From Latrodectus hesperus (taxonomy: Eukaryota > Arthropoda > Arachnida > Araneae > Theridiidae): 64,000 bases of DNA. The stretch spans positions 92,250,773 to 92,314,772 of the forward strand of contig CM075853.1 in assembly GCA_037975125.1 (NCBI GenBank), written 5' to 3'. The notes below the pieces were generated by a model. The model saw only the letters and a program-made list of their open reading frames with translations. It was not told where the DNA came from and made no database searches. Position 1 is the first letter of the stretch. Each line of letters begins with the position of its first letter. The position numbers and the translations under genes are program-made. Shown piece after piece: positions 32,392 to 43,100 of this stretch.

Positions 32392-32819
32392 ACTTTACTT
32401 CTTCATCTTCAGGAGAAAAAACATGTCTTTACTCACGGAGAGCGCTAGCCTGACTGCGTGTAATAGCCAATCAGCTATGAGTGTTTCATAACTGGGCGTG
32501 GTTACCAGAAATGAGAATTTTCAATGTCGAAAGAGAACATAGATACAAGTTTGCATGATAATATTTAGAGTTCAAAAAGACAAAATCTGAGATAAATAAT
32601 TCTGGTTATTAATACAAGTGGGTGAAAATATATACACTATTTACATTTATCTCTTTCCTTAATAAAATATCTCGCTATTGGTCTATATTTGCAGTCTTCT
32701 GCAAGATATTGATATTTAAAAATTTCGTTGAAGTTTGCTGCTTCACAGTTCTGAGCTTTTTCAAAAAATTTATTATTTAACTTTCTTATATGTTCGGCTA
32801 GATCGTCTATTTTTAAATC

Positions 32820-35344
32820 TTAAGCTATATTTTTATTTCTGATAAAGTATGGGGCGTTTGTAATTTCTCTTAATGTTTTGTACTGAAAACTATTAATTTT
32901 CCTTTTATCCATTTTGTTGTTAAAGTTCCATACTGGGGATGCATATGTTATAATTGGTCTTATCATTGAAATGTATAGAAGTCTTTTAAATTTGAGCGAA
33001 AGGTTTGATTTTTCACCTATAATTGCTTTTAAACACCCATAAGCTTGTATGGCCTTAGTGATCACATTGTTTATATGTTTTGTCCATTTCAAGTCACTCG
33101 TTAATGTAATACCCAGATATTTAGCAGAGTATAGTTTTGGTATTTCTCTGCCAAATAAGATTAGTCCATTTTTATTCCGGTGTTTGAATTTATTTCTCCT
33201 ATTTCTTTTAAACAGAATCAGTTGTGATTTTTCTGCATTTATTTTAACTCTCCAATAGTTGCACCAGTTTTCTATATTATAGAGCGAAGATTGTAGTTTT
33301 TGTATTGCATAATTAGGGTTACTTGATTCAGCCAAAATGGCCGTGTCATCAGCGTAAAAAGCAATTTTTGTTGTTTCATCCATGGGGAAGTCATATGTGA
33401 AGAATAAGTATAGTATCGGCCCAAGGATGCTTCTCTGGGGTACTCCAGCATTTATTTTTCGCGTTAGTGATTTTTGGTTATTTTGCATGACTTGAAAATA
33501 TCTATCTGTTAAGTATGAATTTAGTAGCAAGATGATATCTGAGTCCATATTGATATTGATTAATTTTTGAATAAGTCCTTTGTGCCAAACTCTATCAAAC
33601 GCTTTTGATACATCGAGCATTACCATGGCAGTGTATAAATTTTTGTGTAGATTGTCACCAATAATTTCTATTATTCTAGTAAGTTGTTTAACCGTTGATA
33701 GATTTTTCCTGAATCATACTGTTGATTTGGTAGCAAATGAAAGTAGGGTTTGATTCTGTTATAAATAATTTTTTCAAATATTTTGCCTATTGTGGGTAGT
33801 AAGCTTATAGGTCTATAATTTTCTGCTTTTCTGGGATCTTTGCCTGGTTTGGGAAATAATATTATGTCAGCAATTTTCCAGATTGTAGGGAAGTAGCAGT
33901 ATTTTAGACAGTCATTAAAAATATTTACGAGTTTTGATAGATAATCTTTTGGTAAGTATTTTATCATAGAGTTGGAGATTTTATCTCCTCCTGGTGCCTT
34001 TTTGGTTTTTAGCTTCTTAACAATTTCTATTAACTCTTCTACGTCTGTAGGATTTATTGTTGCTTTTGGTTGATTATTATTTATAAAATTGTCCACGTTT
34101 TGTTCAACTTTTTTAGTAAAAGTATTGTTTGTATCCGGATTTGGATTAAATTGGCTGTATAACGAGTTTGAGAAAATTTCAAGTTTTTCTTCATTTGAGT
34201 AAACATGACCGTTTTGACCTTGAAGCCTGTTATTTTGAGTTTTCTTCCTTTTAAGTTGCCTGGCAAAAGTCCAAATAGAGTTGCTTTCTGTTGTCAGTTT
34301 TTCGACTTTTTGTTTCCAGTTTTCATTTCTGATTTCGTCACAAAGTTTTTTAATTTGTTTATTCAATTTATTCACTTTAGTTTTGTAGTGAGGGTTAAGG
34401 GTTTTTTGATATATTCTTCTAGTTCTGTTTCTTTCTTTTATTATTTCTCTTACATTGCTGGGAAGCCTTAGATAATTTTTATGATATTTTACTGTTATGG
34501 TTGCTGTATTTTTTGCATTTACTATGTTTTCAGTGAATATTCTTATATCCTCCGAGATTTTATTTTGCATATTTATATGTGTTTGATGGTATTCTTCATT
34601 GTTGTTCCAGTATTGATCCTGTAGAATGTTGTAGTATAGTTGCCAGTTTGTTCTGTACAGATATTTTTGTTCAATTATTTTATTTACTCCCAGACATCCA
34701 ATAACTGGGAGGTGGTCTGAGGATAGTTCATTTAATGTATTAGCTGAAGGTGATATTTGGCTATTGTTTAGAAAGATGTCTAATATATCTCCTTTATTTC
34801 TATAGTCAAAATGCGTTGGTTCTATTGGTGCTACTATTGTATAGTTATAGTTTTGTGCAGCGTTTAATATTGTGGTTCCATTTTGATTAGTAATTTTACA
34901 TCCCCAGTGTATATTTTTACTATTTAGATCTCCACCTATGATGGTTGGGAAATTGGTTGAAAATATATCAATAACGTTCTGTGAAGTTAGTATGTGCTGA
35001 GGTCTATTATAAATGCTCGAAAATTTGATATTTATTTTGGGTTTAAAGGTGACAATTATAGAAGTTTCTTCATAACCATTGTTGCTGTAAATCGTTGAGT
35101 TTAATGATCTTTTAATTGCTATGGCTGTCCCACCTCCTTTGTGGTGAGCTCTATCAGTTCTATATACGTTGTAATTTGGTATGTTGAATTTGATTGCAGG
35201 CGTTAGATGCGTCTCCGTGAGTAAGATTATGTTAATGTTATATTGATCCAGGAAGTTTATGAGTTCTTGCGTCTTTGGTTTAATGCTTTGTGCATTCCAA
35301 GTGGCCACTGTGAGTTGGCTAAAGCTTTGTTGGTTGTTACTCAT
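32820..35344 (-). pseudogene. LINE A ORF2: endonuclease and reverse transcriptase, broken
   Basis: ATG at 35342-35344. The APE endonuclease motifs TETHL, GGDLNSKNIHWG and SSDHLPVIG are intact. A one-base deletion at about 33715 (absent from copy B) shifts frame inside the reverse transcriptase, just after NQQY. The rest continues in another frame with LDVSKAFDRVWH, GVPQRSILGP (Gly to Arg against copy B) and the active-site FYADDTAI. A nonsense change (AAA to TAA) at about 32820 removes the last 80 or so residues. It is non-functional. Confidence 0.92.
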
Positions 35345-35353
35345 TATTTGCTG

Positions 35354-36826
35354 TTATTGTTCCATTTTGTTGGGCCTCCATGGCCTCGTTAAATATTTCA
35401 ATTGAGCAGTTAATTCTAGGATTCCTGAATTTTGCACATAATTTACTAGTAATTTTAGCTCATTTGCAATTGATTTTGCTTCATTTATTGATTCCTTTGT
35501 TTTAACTATTGTGTCGTTTTCTTGAACCAGTACATTTGCGTATGTTAGTTTGGGGTTTGAACTGGGTACAATTGTACTTTTTATATGTGCATTTAGATTT
35601 TGTTTTCCTTTTATTTTGGGGAATTTATTACATCCCCTGAAACTAGCAGGATGGGCTTCGCCACAGTTGGCGCATTTCGCAGGTGTGGTAGTCGGCTTAG
35701 GACAATTTGAATGGTGATGGTCCCCTGCACATTTCACACACTTGAAATTGTGGTGACATGAGGTTTGTGCATGAAAGAAGCCTTGGCATCTAAAGCACTG
35801 CGTTACTCCTTTTCTTCCTTTGTATGTTTCTATTTTAACCGCTAGGTTAAATATGTGAGACATATTGTAAATGTCTTTTGACTTGTCATTTTTAGGGAGG
35901 GTAACAATGTATAGAGGTAAGTTGATTTTGTTCCCGTCAACTTTTTTGGTCATCTGGGTAACATTGATTATTTGAAACCCCTCTTGGATTAATTCTTGAG
36001 TTATTTCTTCTGCATCATAGTATGGCGGAAGGTTGCGTATGACTATTTTTAGATTCTTGTCTTCTGGGAGGACAAAAGTATGGTAGGTGGTTTTTATTTC
36101 GTCTAAAGCTGAGGTGACTTTTCTATGTGTTTCGGCATTATCCACTTTTAATGTTAAAATTTCAGTTCCCATCATTTTTCCTTTGTAACCTGATATATTT
36201 TTTGATTTGAAGAGTTCTTGTAGATTTTTTCAATTAATTGTTTGGTCTTTTATCACTTTTGGTGGTATTTTAGTGTTCTTTTTGGCTGGTTGGAAGTTTT
36301 GAGCATCACTCATTTCATTGTTATTATCAGTGACTTCATTAGATTTTTTGTTTGAGACATTAATTTTTTCCTCAATTTTTCTTTTGATGGCTAACTTAGG
36401 TTTTAAGGTTTTAACAGTTTGGCTAAGTTCCGGGTAGTCTTCATTTTCTGATACAATTTCGACATCATCGCAGTCGCTTAGGACTTCAAATCGATTATTA
36501 GTTGTAACAGAGAATGGCGGTGGCGCATTTACATTAGTTTTTGAAGTATCCCTATTTTTCGAGGTTTTCTCCCTTTGGTAACTCGCAAGGAGCTCAGTTA
36601 ATTTCGTCTGCTCGATGCTGTGTATTCGCAGTAGTTCTATTTCACTGTCCGTAAGTTCCTCATTACTAATCTTCTGAATATATTCGGAAGTTAGTCTAAT
36701 TTTATTGCTGATGGCCCTCATCCCGATTTCAGAGTCATGTGAACTTAAGTCCGTAGCCTGAAGGGGAGGGTTTGGAGGTGAAACCTCCATCTGTCCGGTG
36801 GACTCCGAAGAGTCCATGCAGTCCAA
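35354..36826 (-). pseudogene. LINE A ORF1 (gag-like), broken
   Basis: It is read from ATG 36824-36826. Compared with copy B it has a Trp to stop change (TGA) at about 36230 and a one-base deletion near 35396 that alters the last residues. The CCHC knuckles and the pre-C2HC domain are intact in the downstream portion. Confidence 0.9.
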
Positions 36827-37045
36827 GTCAAAACACTAGAAAATTTGCCCCTTGTGTTGGCACCGTAAGGTACCCGGGGACTTATACTTACACAAGTCAC
36901 TATCTCCGTTGGTGATGATCTTTGAGGAGCTTGAATAAGATGCCTCTAAGAAAGACAGTCTCCTTCGACCTCAATCTCGACAGACGAGTTTGAACGACCG
37001 GTTTTGAGCCTGTTACCTATGACGAACTGCCTTTTTTGATTGACG

Positions 37046-37058
37046 ATGAATTGAAATC
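37046..37058 (+). repeat. 13-bp target repeat, copy 2 (between the LINEs)
   Basis: ATGAATTGAAATC lies exactly between the 5' end of LINE A and the 3' end of LINE B. Confidence 0.9.
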
Positions 37059-37375
37059 TTGGATCTTGGATCTAATATGTTTTACGAAGTGTCGGCCTGC
37101 ATAGCAGGCACTTTACTTCTTCATCTGTAGTAGCTCCATGAGGAGAAAAAACATGTCTTTACTCACGGAGAGCGCTAGCCTGACTGCGTGTAATAGCCTA
37201 TCAGCTATGAGTGTTTCATAACTGGGCGTGGTTACCAGAAATGAGAATTTTCAATGTCGAAAGAGAACATATATACAAGTTTGCATGATAATATTTAGAG
37301 TTCAAAAAGACAAAATCGGAGATAAATAATTCCGGTTATTAATACAAGTAGGTGAAAATATATACACTATATACA

Positions 37376-40093
37376 CTATTTACATTTATCTCTTTCCTTA
37401 AGAAAATATCTCGCTATTGGTCTATATTTGCAGTCTTCTGCAAGATATTGATATTTAAAAATTTCGTTGAAGTTTGCTGCTTCACAGTTCTGAGCTTTTT
37501 CAAAAAATTTATTATTAAACTTTCTTATATGTTCGGCTAGATCGTCTATTTTTAAATCTTTAGCTATATTTTTATTTCTGATAAAGTATGGGGCGTTTGT
37601 AATTTTTCTTAATATTTTGTACTGAAAACTATTAATTTTCCTTTTATCTATTTTGTTGTTAAAGTTCCATACTGGGGATGCATATGTTATAATTGGTCTT
37701 ATCATTGAAATGTATAGAAGTCTTTTAAATTTGAGCGAAAGGTTTGATTTTTCACCTATAATTGCTTTTAAACACCCATAAGCTTGTGTGGCCTTAGTGA
37801 TCACATTGTTTATATGTTTTGTCCATTTCAAGTCACTCGTTAATGTAATACCCAGATATTTAGCAGAATATACTTTTGGTATTTCTCTGCCAAATAAGAT
37901 TAGTCCATTTTTATTCCGGTGTTTGAATTTATTTCTCCTATTTCTTTGAAACAGAATCAGTTGTGATTTTTCTGCATTTATTTTAATTCTCCAATAGTTG
38001 CACCAGTTTTCTATATTATAGAGCGAAGATTGTAGTTTTTGTATTGCATAATTAGGGTTACTTGATTCAGCCAAAATGGCCGTGTCATCAGCGTAAAAAG
38101 CAATTTTTGTTGTTTCATCCATGGGGAAGTCATATGTGAAGAATAAGTATAGTATCGGCCCAAGGATGCTTCCCTGGGGTACACCAGCATTTATTTTTCG
38201 CGTTAGTGATTTTTGGTTATTTTGCGTGACTTGAAAATATCTATCTGTTAAGTATGAATTTAGTAGCAAGATGATATCTGAGTCCATATTGATATTGATT
38301 AATTTTTGAATAAGTCCTTTGTGCCAAACTCTATCAAACGCTTTTGATACGTCGAGCATTACCATGGCAGTGTATAAATTTTTGTGTAGATTGTCACCAA
38401 TAATTTCTATTATTCTAGTAAGTTGTTTAACCGTCGATAGATTTTTCCTGAATCCATACTGTTGATTTGGTAGCAAATGAAAGTAGGGTTTGATTCTGTT
38501 ATAAATAATTTTTTCAAATATTTTACCTATTATGGGTAGTAAGCTTATAGGTCTATAATTTTCTGCTTTTCTGGGATCTTTGCCTGGTTTGGGAAATAAT
38601 ATTATGTCAGCAATTTTCCAGATTGTAGGGAAGTAGCAGTATTTTAGACAGTCATTAAAAATATTTACGAGTTTTGATAGATAATCTTTTGGTAAGTATT
38701 TTATCATAGAGTTGGAGATTTTATCTCCTCCTGGTGCCTTTTTGGTTTTTAGCTTCTTAACAATTTCTATTAACTCTTCTACGTCTGTAGGATTTATTGT
38801 TGCTTTTGGTTGATTATTATTTATAAAATTGTCCACGTTTTGTTCAACATTTTTAGTAAAAGTATTGTTTGTATCCGGATTTGGATTAAATTGGCTGTAT
38901 AACGAGTTTGAGAAAATTTCAAGTTTTTCTTCATTTGAGTAAACATGACCGTTTTGACCTTGAAGCCTGTTATTTTGAGTTTTCTTCCTTTTAAGTTGCC
39001 TGGCAAAAGTCCAAATAGAGTTGTTTTCTGTTGTCAGTTTTTCGACTTTTTGTTTCCAGTTTTCATTTCTGATTTCGTCACAAAGTTTTTTAATTTGTTT
39101 ATTCAATTTATTCACTTTAGTTTTGTAGTGAGGGTTAAGGGTTTTTTGATATATTCTTCTAGTTCTGTTTCTTTCTTTTATTATTTCTCTTACATTGCTG
39201 GGAAGCCTTAGATAATTTTTATGATATTTTACTGTTATGGTTGCTGTATTTTTTGCATTTACTATGTTTTCAGTGAATATTCTTATATCCTCCGAGATTT
39301 TATTTTGCATATTTATATGTGTTTGATGGTATTCTTCATTGTTGTTCCAGTATTGATCCTGTAGAATGTTGTAGTATAGTTGCCAGTTTGTTCTGTACAG
39401 ATATTTTTGCTCAATTATTTTATTTATTCCCAGACATCCAATAACTGGGAGGTGGTCTGAGGATAGTTCATTTAATGTATTAGCTGAAAGTGGTATTTGG
39501 CTATTGTTTAGAAAGATGTCTAATATATCTCCTTTATTTCTATAGTCAAAATGCGTTGGTTCTATTGGTGCTACTATTGTATAGTTATAGTTTTGTGCAG
39601 CGTTTAATATTGTGGTTCCATTTTGATTAGTAATTTTACATCCCCAGTGTATATTTTTACTATTTAGATCTCCACCTATGATGGTTGGAAAATTGGTTGA
39701 AAATATATCAATAACGTTCTGTGAAGTTAGTATGTGCTGAGGTCTATTATAAATGCTCGTAAATTTGATATTTATTTTGGGTTTAAAGGTGACAATTATA
39801 GAAGTTTCTTCATAACCATTATTATTATTGTTGCTGTAAATCGTTGAGTTTAATGATCTTTTAATTGCTATGGCTGTTCCACCTCCTTTGTGGTGAGCTC
39901 TATCAGTTCTATATACGTTGTAATTTGGTATGTTGAATTTGATTGCAGGCGTTAGATGCGTCTCCGTGAGTAAGATTATGTCAATGTTATATTGATCCAG
40001 GAAGTTTATGAGTTCTTGCGTCTTTGGTTTAATGCTTTGTGCATTCCAAGTTGCCACTGTGAGTGGGCTAAAGCTTTGTTGGTTGTTACTCAT
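37376..40093 (-). CDS. LINE B ORF2: endonuclease-reverse transcriptase, 905 aa
   Basis: This protein would nick target DNA and copy the element RNA into it. Residues 1-230 are an APE-type endonuclease (NAQSIKPK, TETHL with the catalytic Glu, GGDLNSKNIHWG, SSDHLPVIG with the catalytic His). Residues about 440-710 are a reverse transcriptase (APGGDKIS, NYRPISLLP, LDVSKAFDRVWH, GVPQGSILGP, active-site FYADDTAI). No RNase H follows, as in jockey-clade proteins. The ATG overlaps the ORF1 stop (ATGAGTAA, 8 nt), suggesting translation by termination-reinitiation. Confidence 0.96.
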   Translation of the reverse strand: MSNNQQSFSPLTVATWNAQSIKPKTQELINFLDQYNIDIILLTETHLTPAIKFNIPNYNVYRTDRAHHKGGGTAIAIKRSLNSTIYSNNNNNGYEETSIIVTFKPKINIKFTSIYNRPQHILTSQNVIDIFSTNFPTIIGGDLNSKNIHWGCKITNQNGTTILNAAQNYNYTIVAPIEPTHFDYRNKGDILDIFLNNSQIPLSANTLNELSSDHLPVIGCLGINKIIEQKYLYRTNWQLYYNILQDQYWNNNEEYHQTHINMQNKISEDIRIFTENIVNAKNTATITVKYHKNYLRLPSNVREIIKERNRTRRIYQKTLNPHYKTKVNKLNKQIKKLCDEIRNENWKQKVEKLTTENNSIWTFARQLKRKKTQNNRLQGQNGHVYSNEEKLEIFSNSLYSQFNPNPDTNNTFTKNVEQNVDNFINNNQPKATINPTDVEELIEIVKKLKTKKAPGGDKISNSMIKYLPKDYLSKLVNIFNDCLKYCYFPTIWKIADIILFPKPGKDPRKAENYRPISLLPIIGKIFEKIIYNRIKPYFHLLPNQQYGFRKNLSTVKQLTRIIEIIGDNLHKNLYTAMVMLDVSKAFDRVWHKGLIQKLININMDSDIILLLNSYLTDRYFQVTQNNQKSLTRKINAGVPQGSILGPILYLFFTYDFPMDETTKIAFYADDTAILAESSNPNYAIQKLQSSLYNIENWCNYWRIKINAEKSQLILFQRNRRNKFKHRNKNGLILFGREIPKVYSAKYLGITLTSDLKWTKHINNVITKATQAYGCLKAIIGEKSNLSLKFKRLLYISMIRPIITYASPVWNFNNKIDKRKINSFQYKILRKITNAPYFIRNKNIAKDLKIDDLAEHIRKFNNKFFEKAQNCEAANFNEIFKYQYLAEDCKYRPIARYFLKERDKCK

Positions 40094-41576
40094 TATTTGC
40101 TGTTATTGTTCCATTTTGTTGGGCCTCCATGGCCTCGTTAAATTTTTTCAATTGAGCAGTTAATTCTAGGATTCCTGAATTTTGCACATAATTTACTAGT
40201 AATTTTAGCTCATTTGCAATTGATTTTGCTTCATTTATTGATTCCTTTGTTTTAACTATTGTGTCGTTTTCTTGAACCAGTACATTTGCGTATGTTAGTT
40301 TGGGGTTTGAACTGGGTACAATTGTACTTTTTATATGTGCATTTAGATTTTGTTTTCCTTTTATTTTGGGGAATTTATTACATCCCCTGAAACTAGCAGG
40401 ATGGGCTTCGCCACAGTTGGCGCATTTCGCAGGTGTGGTAGTCGGCTTAGGACAATTTGAATGGTGATGGTCCCCTGCACATTTCACACACTTGAAATTG
40501 TGGTGACATGAGGTTTGTGCATGAAAGAAGCCTTGGCATCTAAAGCACTGCGTTACTCCTTTTCTTCCTTTGTATGTTTCTATTTTAACCGCTAGGTTAA
40601 ATATGTGAGACATATTGTAAATGTCTTTTGATTTGTCATTTTTAGGGAGGGTAACAATGTATAGAGGTAAGTTGATTTTATTCCCGTCAACTTTTTTGGT
40701 CATCTGGGTAACATTGATTATTTGAAACCCCTCTTGGATTAATTCTTGAGTTATTTCTTCTGCATCATAGTATGGCGGAAGGTTGCGTATGACTATTTTT
40801 AGATTCTTGTCTTCTGGGAGGACAAAAGTATGGTAGGTGGTTTTTATTTCGTCTAAAGCTGAGGTGACTTTTCTATGTGTTTCGGCATTATCCACTTTTA
40901 ATGTTAAAATTTCAGTTCCCATCATTTTTCCTTTGTAACCTGATATATTTTTTGATTTGAAGAGTTCCTGTAGATTTTTCCAATTAATTGTTTGGTCTTT
41001 TATCACTATTGGTGGTATTTTAGTGTTCTTTTTGGCTGGTTGGAAGTTTTGAGCATCACTCATTTCATTGTTATTATCTGTGACTTCATTAGATTTTTTG
41101 TTAGAGACATTAATTTTTTCCTCAATTTTTCTTTTGATGGCTAACTTAGGTTTTAAGGTTTTAACAGTTTGGCTAAGTTCCGGGTAGTCTTCATTTTCTG
41201 ATACAATTTCGACATCATCGCAGTCGCTTAGGACTTCAAATCGATTATTAGTTGTAACAGAGAATGGCGGTGGCGCATTTACATTAGTTTTTGGAGTATC
41301 CCTATATTTCGAGGTTTTCTCCCTTTGGTAACTCGCAAGGAGCTCAGTTAATTTCGTCAGCTCGATGCTGTGTATTCGCAGTAGTTCTATTTCACTGTCC
41401 GTAAGTTCCTCATTACTAATCTTCTGAATATATTCGGAAGTTAGTCTAATTTTATAGCTGATGGCCCTCATCCCGATTTCAGAGTCATGTGAACTTAAGT
41501 CCGTAGCCTGAGGGGGAGGGTTTGGAGGTGAAACCTCCATCTGTCCGGTGGACTCCGAAGAGTCCATGCAGTCCAA
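40086..41576 (-). CDS. LINE B ORF1: gag-like nucleic-acid-binding protein, 496 aa
   Basis: The N-terminal 200 residues are Ser/Asn-rich and charged. A pre-C2HC/RRM-like segment (LKIVIRNLPPYY then EGFQIINVTQM) lies at about residues 250-350. Three closely spaced zinc knuckles (CFRCQGFFHAQTSC, CVKCAGDHHHSNC, CANCGEAHPASFRGC) lie at about 355-420. This is the standard jockey ORF1 arrangement; the protein binds the element RNA. The frame is intact and ends NNE-stop, overlapping ORF2. Confidence 0.94.
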   Translation of the reverse strand: MDCMDSSESTGQMEVSPPNPPPQATDLSSHDSEIGMRAISYKIRLTSEYIQKISNEELTDSEIELLRIHSIELTKLTELLASYQREKTSKYRDTPKTNVNAPPPFSVTTNNRFEVLSDCDDVEIVSENEDYPELSQTVKTLKPKLAIKRKIEEKINVSNKKSNEVTDNNNEMSDAQNFQPAKKNTKIPPIVIKDQTINWKNLQELFKSKNISGYKGKMMGTEILTLKVDNAETHRKVTSALDEIKTTYHTFVLPEDKNLKIVIRNLPPYYDAEEITQELIQEGFQIINVTQMTKKVDGNKINLPLYIVTLPKNDKSKDIYNMSHIFNLAVKIETYKGRKGVTQCFRCQGFFHAQTSCHHNFKCVKCAGDHHHSNCPKPTTTPAKCANCGEAHPASFRGCNKFPKIKGKQNLNAHIKSTIVPSSNPKLTYANVLVQENDTIVKTKESINEAKSIANELKLLVNYVQNSGILELTAQLKKFNEAMEAQQNGTITANNE

Positions 41577-41757
41577 GTCAAAACACTAGAAAACTTGCCC
41601 CTTGTGTTGGCACCGTAAGGTATCCGGGGACTTATACTTACAAAAGTCACTATCTCCGTTGATGATGATCTTTGAGAAGCTTGAATAAGTTGCCTCTAAG
41701 AAAGACAGTCTGTCCCGTCCTGTGCAACGCATTAGGTATATGGAGGCTTTTTTTATG

Positions 41758-41770
41758 ATGAATTGAAATC
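41758..41770 (+). repeat. 13-bp target repeat, copy 3
   Basis: ATGAATTGAAATC lies at the 5' side of LINE B. It is followed by GTTACTTAAATT, which is presumably the original genomic flank. Confidence 0.9.
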
Positions 41771-42710
41771 GTTACTTAAATTACAATATATAATATAAAA
41801 TTTTAAAATAATAATGGTAGGTATTTCTATCTATTACAAAAATATAGTTATAATCTTAATTTAGACACTAATATATAAGAGTTGTGAAATATAAAATGCT
41901 GTTCCAAATCTGCAAATCATTATGATAGGAATTAAAAAATATCTTTTTTATCATTTTATTATGTTATTTATTCTGTAATTGTTCTTCGTTCACTAAAATT
42001 ATGTAAGCTTTAAATTCTGGTACTTTTTCTGTCGAAGTTTCATCATACATATTTTGATTTCAATCACGGACATATTGATTTAATGATTTGATGGAATGTA
42101 AAATTAGAAATTATTTTTTAAGTTATAGGTACTACGATGAGAACATCCTTGTTAAGTATTTTCAATCTTTAAATTAATTTGAAAACTTCATGTCACTTTT
42201 AAAGTAGTTTTTAAATGATATATTTAAACTTTTTATTTAATTTGAAAATAAAAATTTTGCGAATCGCAATGGTCCTGAGTTATTGACGATCTAAAATTTG
42301 AAACCAACAATTTGGCACTGATTGAATGTAAGCAGTTTTAGTTTTCTACTGTTGAGATGTAAATGCAAATTCTTATTAGCAAATAAAATTGATTTTCAAA
42401 TGTCATATTTGGGGAGGTAAATAGCAGTTGTTAGCGCTGATAACAGTAGCACGAGCCTACACAAAAGGATTACTTACATAAATTTTTACGAATTTTCGGT
42501 GGATGCATTGATACATTTTCTTTTCATGTCTGAAAAATACATCGAATAACATACGTTTTTCTAAAAAATAAATATAAAAAAATAAAATAAAAATATACTT
42601 AACTATAACAATCATTTTATGGTTTTAAAAAAAAAAAAACTTAAAATCTCCCTTGAGACTGAAATTTAATAATGAATTGGATGCTTTTCTTTTTAACCAT
42701 AAAGTGGCTG
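41771..42710. other. AT-rich sequence right of the LINE pair
   Basis: This is the remainder of the block that interrupts the left foldback arm. No open frame or known repeat was recognised. A run of 12 A lies at 42628-42639. Confidence 0.45.
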
Positions 42711-42719
42711 TTTCGTTCC

Positions 42720-43100
42720 AAGACGCTAATTCCATCCTGTTGATGCGATAGTTATTTGGAGTTCCTCTATAGACCGTTAGACGGCGTAGCGATCGATTAT
42801 CAATATTTCGCAATTTGCACCGGAAAGCACACGCTCTTTTTGTTGTTGCTACTTATCAACAGGTATTTGCTTGTTGAAACTTTTGACTATAAAATCATTT
42901 CTTTGTTAATACTATGTTTTGTTATGATGTCCTTTGTTAAAACCAATTAATTGTATTTGGTTACGTTTCATAACTCAATTAATAATCTTTACTAACATAA
43001 TTTAATAAAATAATAACAAACCAAAGGAATTTTTCTCATTTAACAAAATATATAAAATTACGCTTTAACAAAACGTAACTAATTTTACATTTTTCAATTT
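42720..43100 (+). repeat. inner left arm of inverted repeat
   Basis: It pairs with 43660-44050 along about 380 bp. Anchors include TCGATTATCAATATT, AAAGCACACGCTCTTTTTGT, ACTTATCAACAGGTATTTGC, GGTTACGTTTCATAACTC and AAAACGTAACTAATTTTACA. It could form a very long hairpin with a loop of about 560 bp. Confidence 0.88.

Larger units (their letters stand above)
32348..37045 (-). mobile_element. jockey-type LINE, copy A (mutated)
   Basis: This non-LTR retrotransposon is on the minus strand, with its 5' end on the right and 3' end on the left, nearly identical to copy B. It carries ORF1 (gag-like) and ORF2 (endonuclease plus reverse transcriptase), each broken by a few point lesions. The 3' UTR has the same hairpin and GATCCAA tail as copy B but lacks 14 bp near 32404. 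Its 5'-most 84 bp do not match copy B. It is bounded by the 13-bp repeats at 32335 and 37046. Confidence 0.92.
37059..41757 (-). mobile_element. jockey-type LINE, copy B (both ORFs intact)
   Basis: This full-length 4.7 kb non-LTR element is on the minus strand. Its 5' UTR is about 180 bp (41577-41757), followed by ORF1 (41576-40086), ORF2 (40093-37376) and a 3' UTR of about 320 bp. The 3' UTR has a 6-bp hairpin (37095-37109) and two tandem copies of GATCCAA at the 3' end, against one in copy A. It is bounded by 13-bp repeats at 37046 and 41758. With no stop or frame lesion it is a candidate active element. Confidence 0.95.
32240..42719. mobile_element. putative DNA element splitting the left foldback arm; host of the LINE pair
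   Basis: The right foldback arm runs straight from 43660 to 44450, while the left arm is interrupted between about 32245 and 42720. The interrupting block starts GGAACGAAAGG (32240) and ends TTTCGTTCC (42711-42719), short inverted ends. Without the two LINEs it would be about 1.05 kb. No target duplication could be defined and no transposase is present, so this is inferred from the interruption and the inverted ends. Confidence 0.4.

Noticed and set aside
34205..39211. Plus-strand frames inside the LINEs
   Set aside because: Antisense shadows of ORF2, identical in both copies because the copies are identical.
32240..42719. Composite transposon carrying the LINE pair as cargo
   Set aside because: LINE insertion is fully explained by target-primed insertion with 13-bp target repeats; no cargo function is needed.
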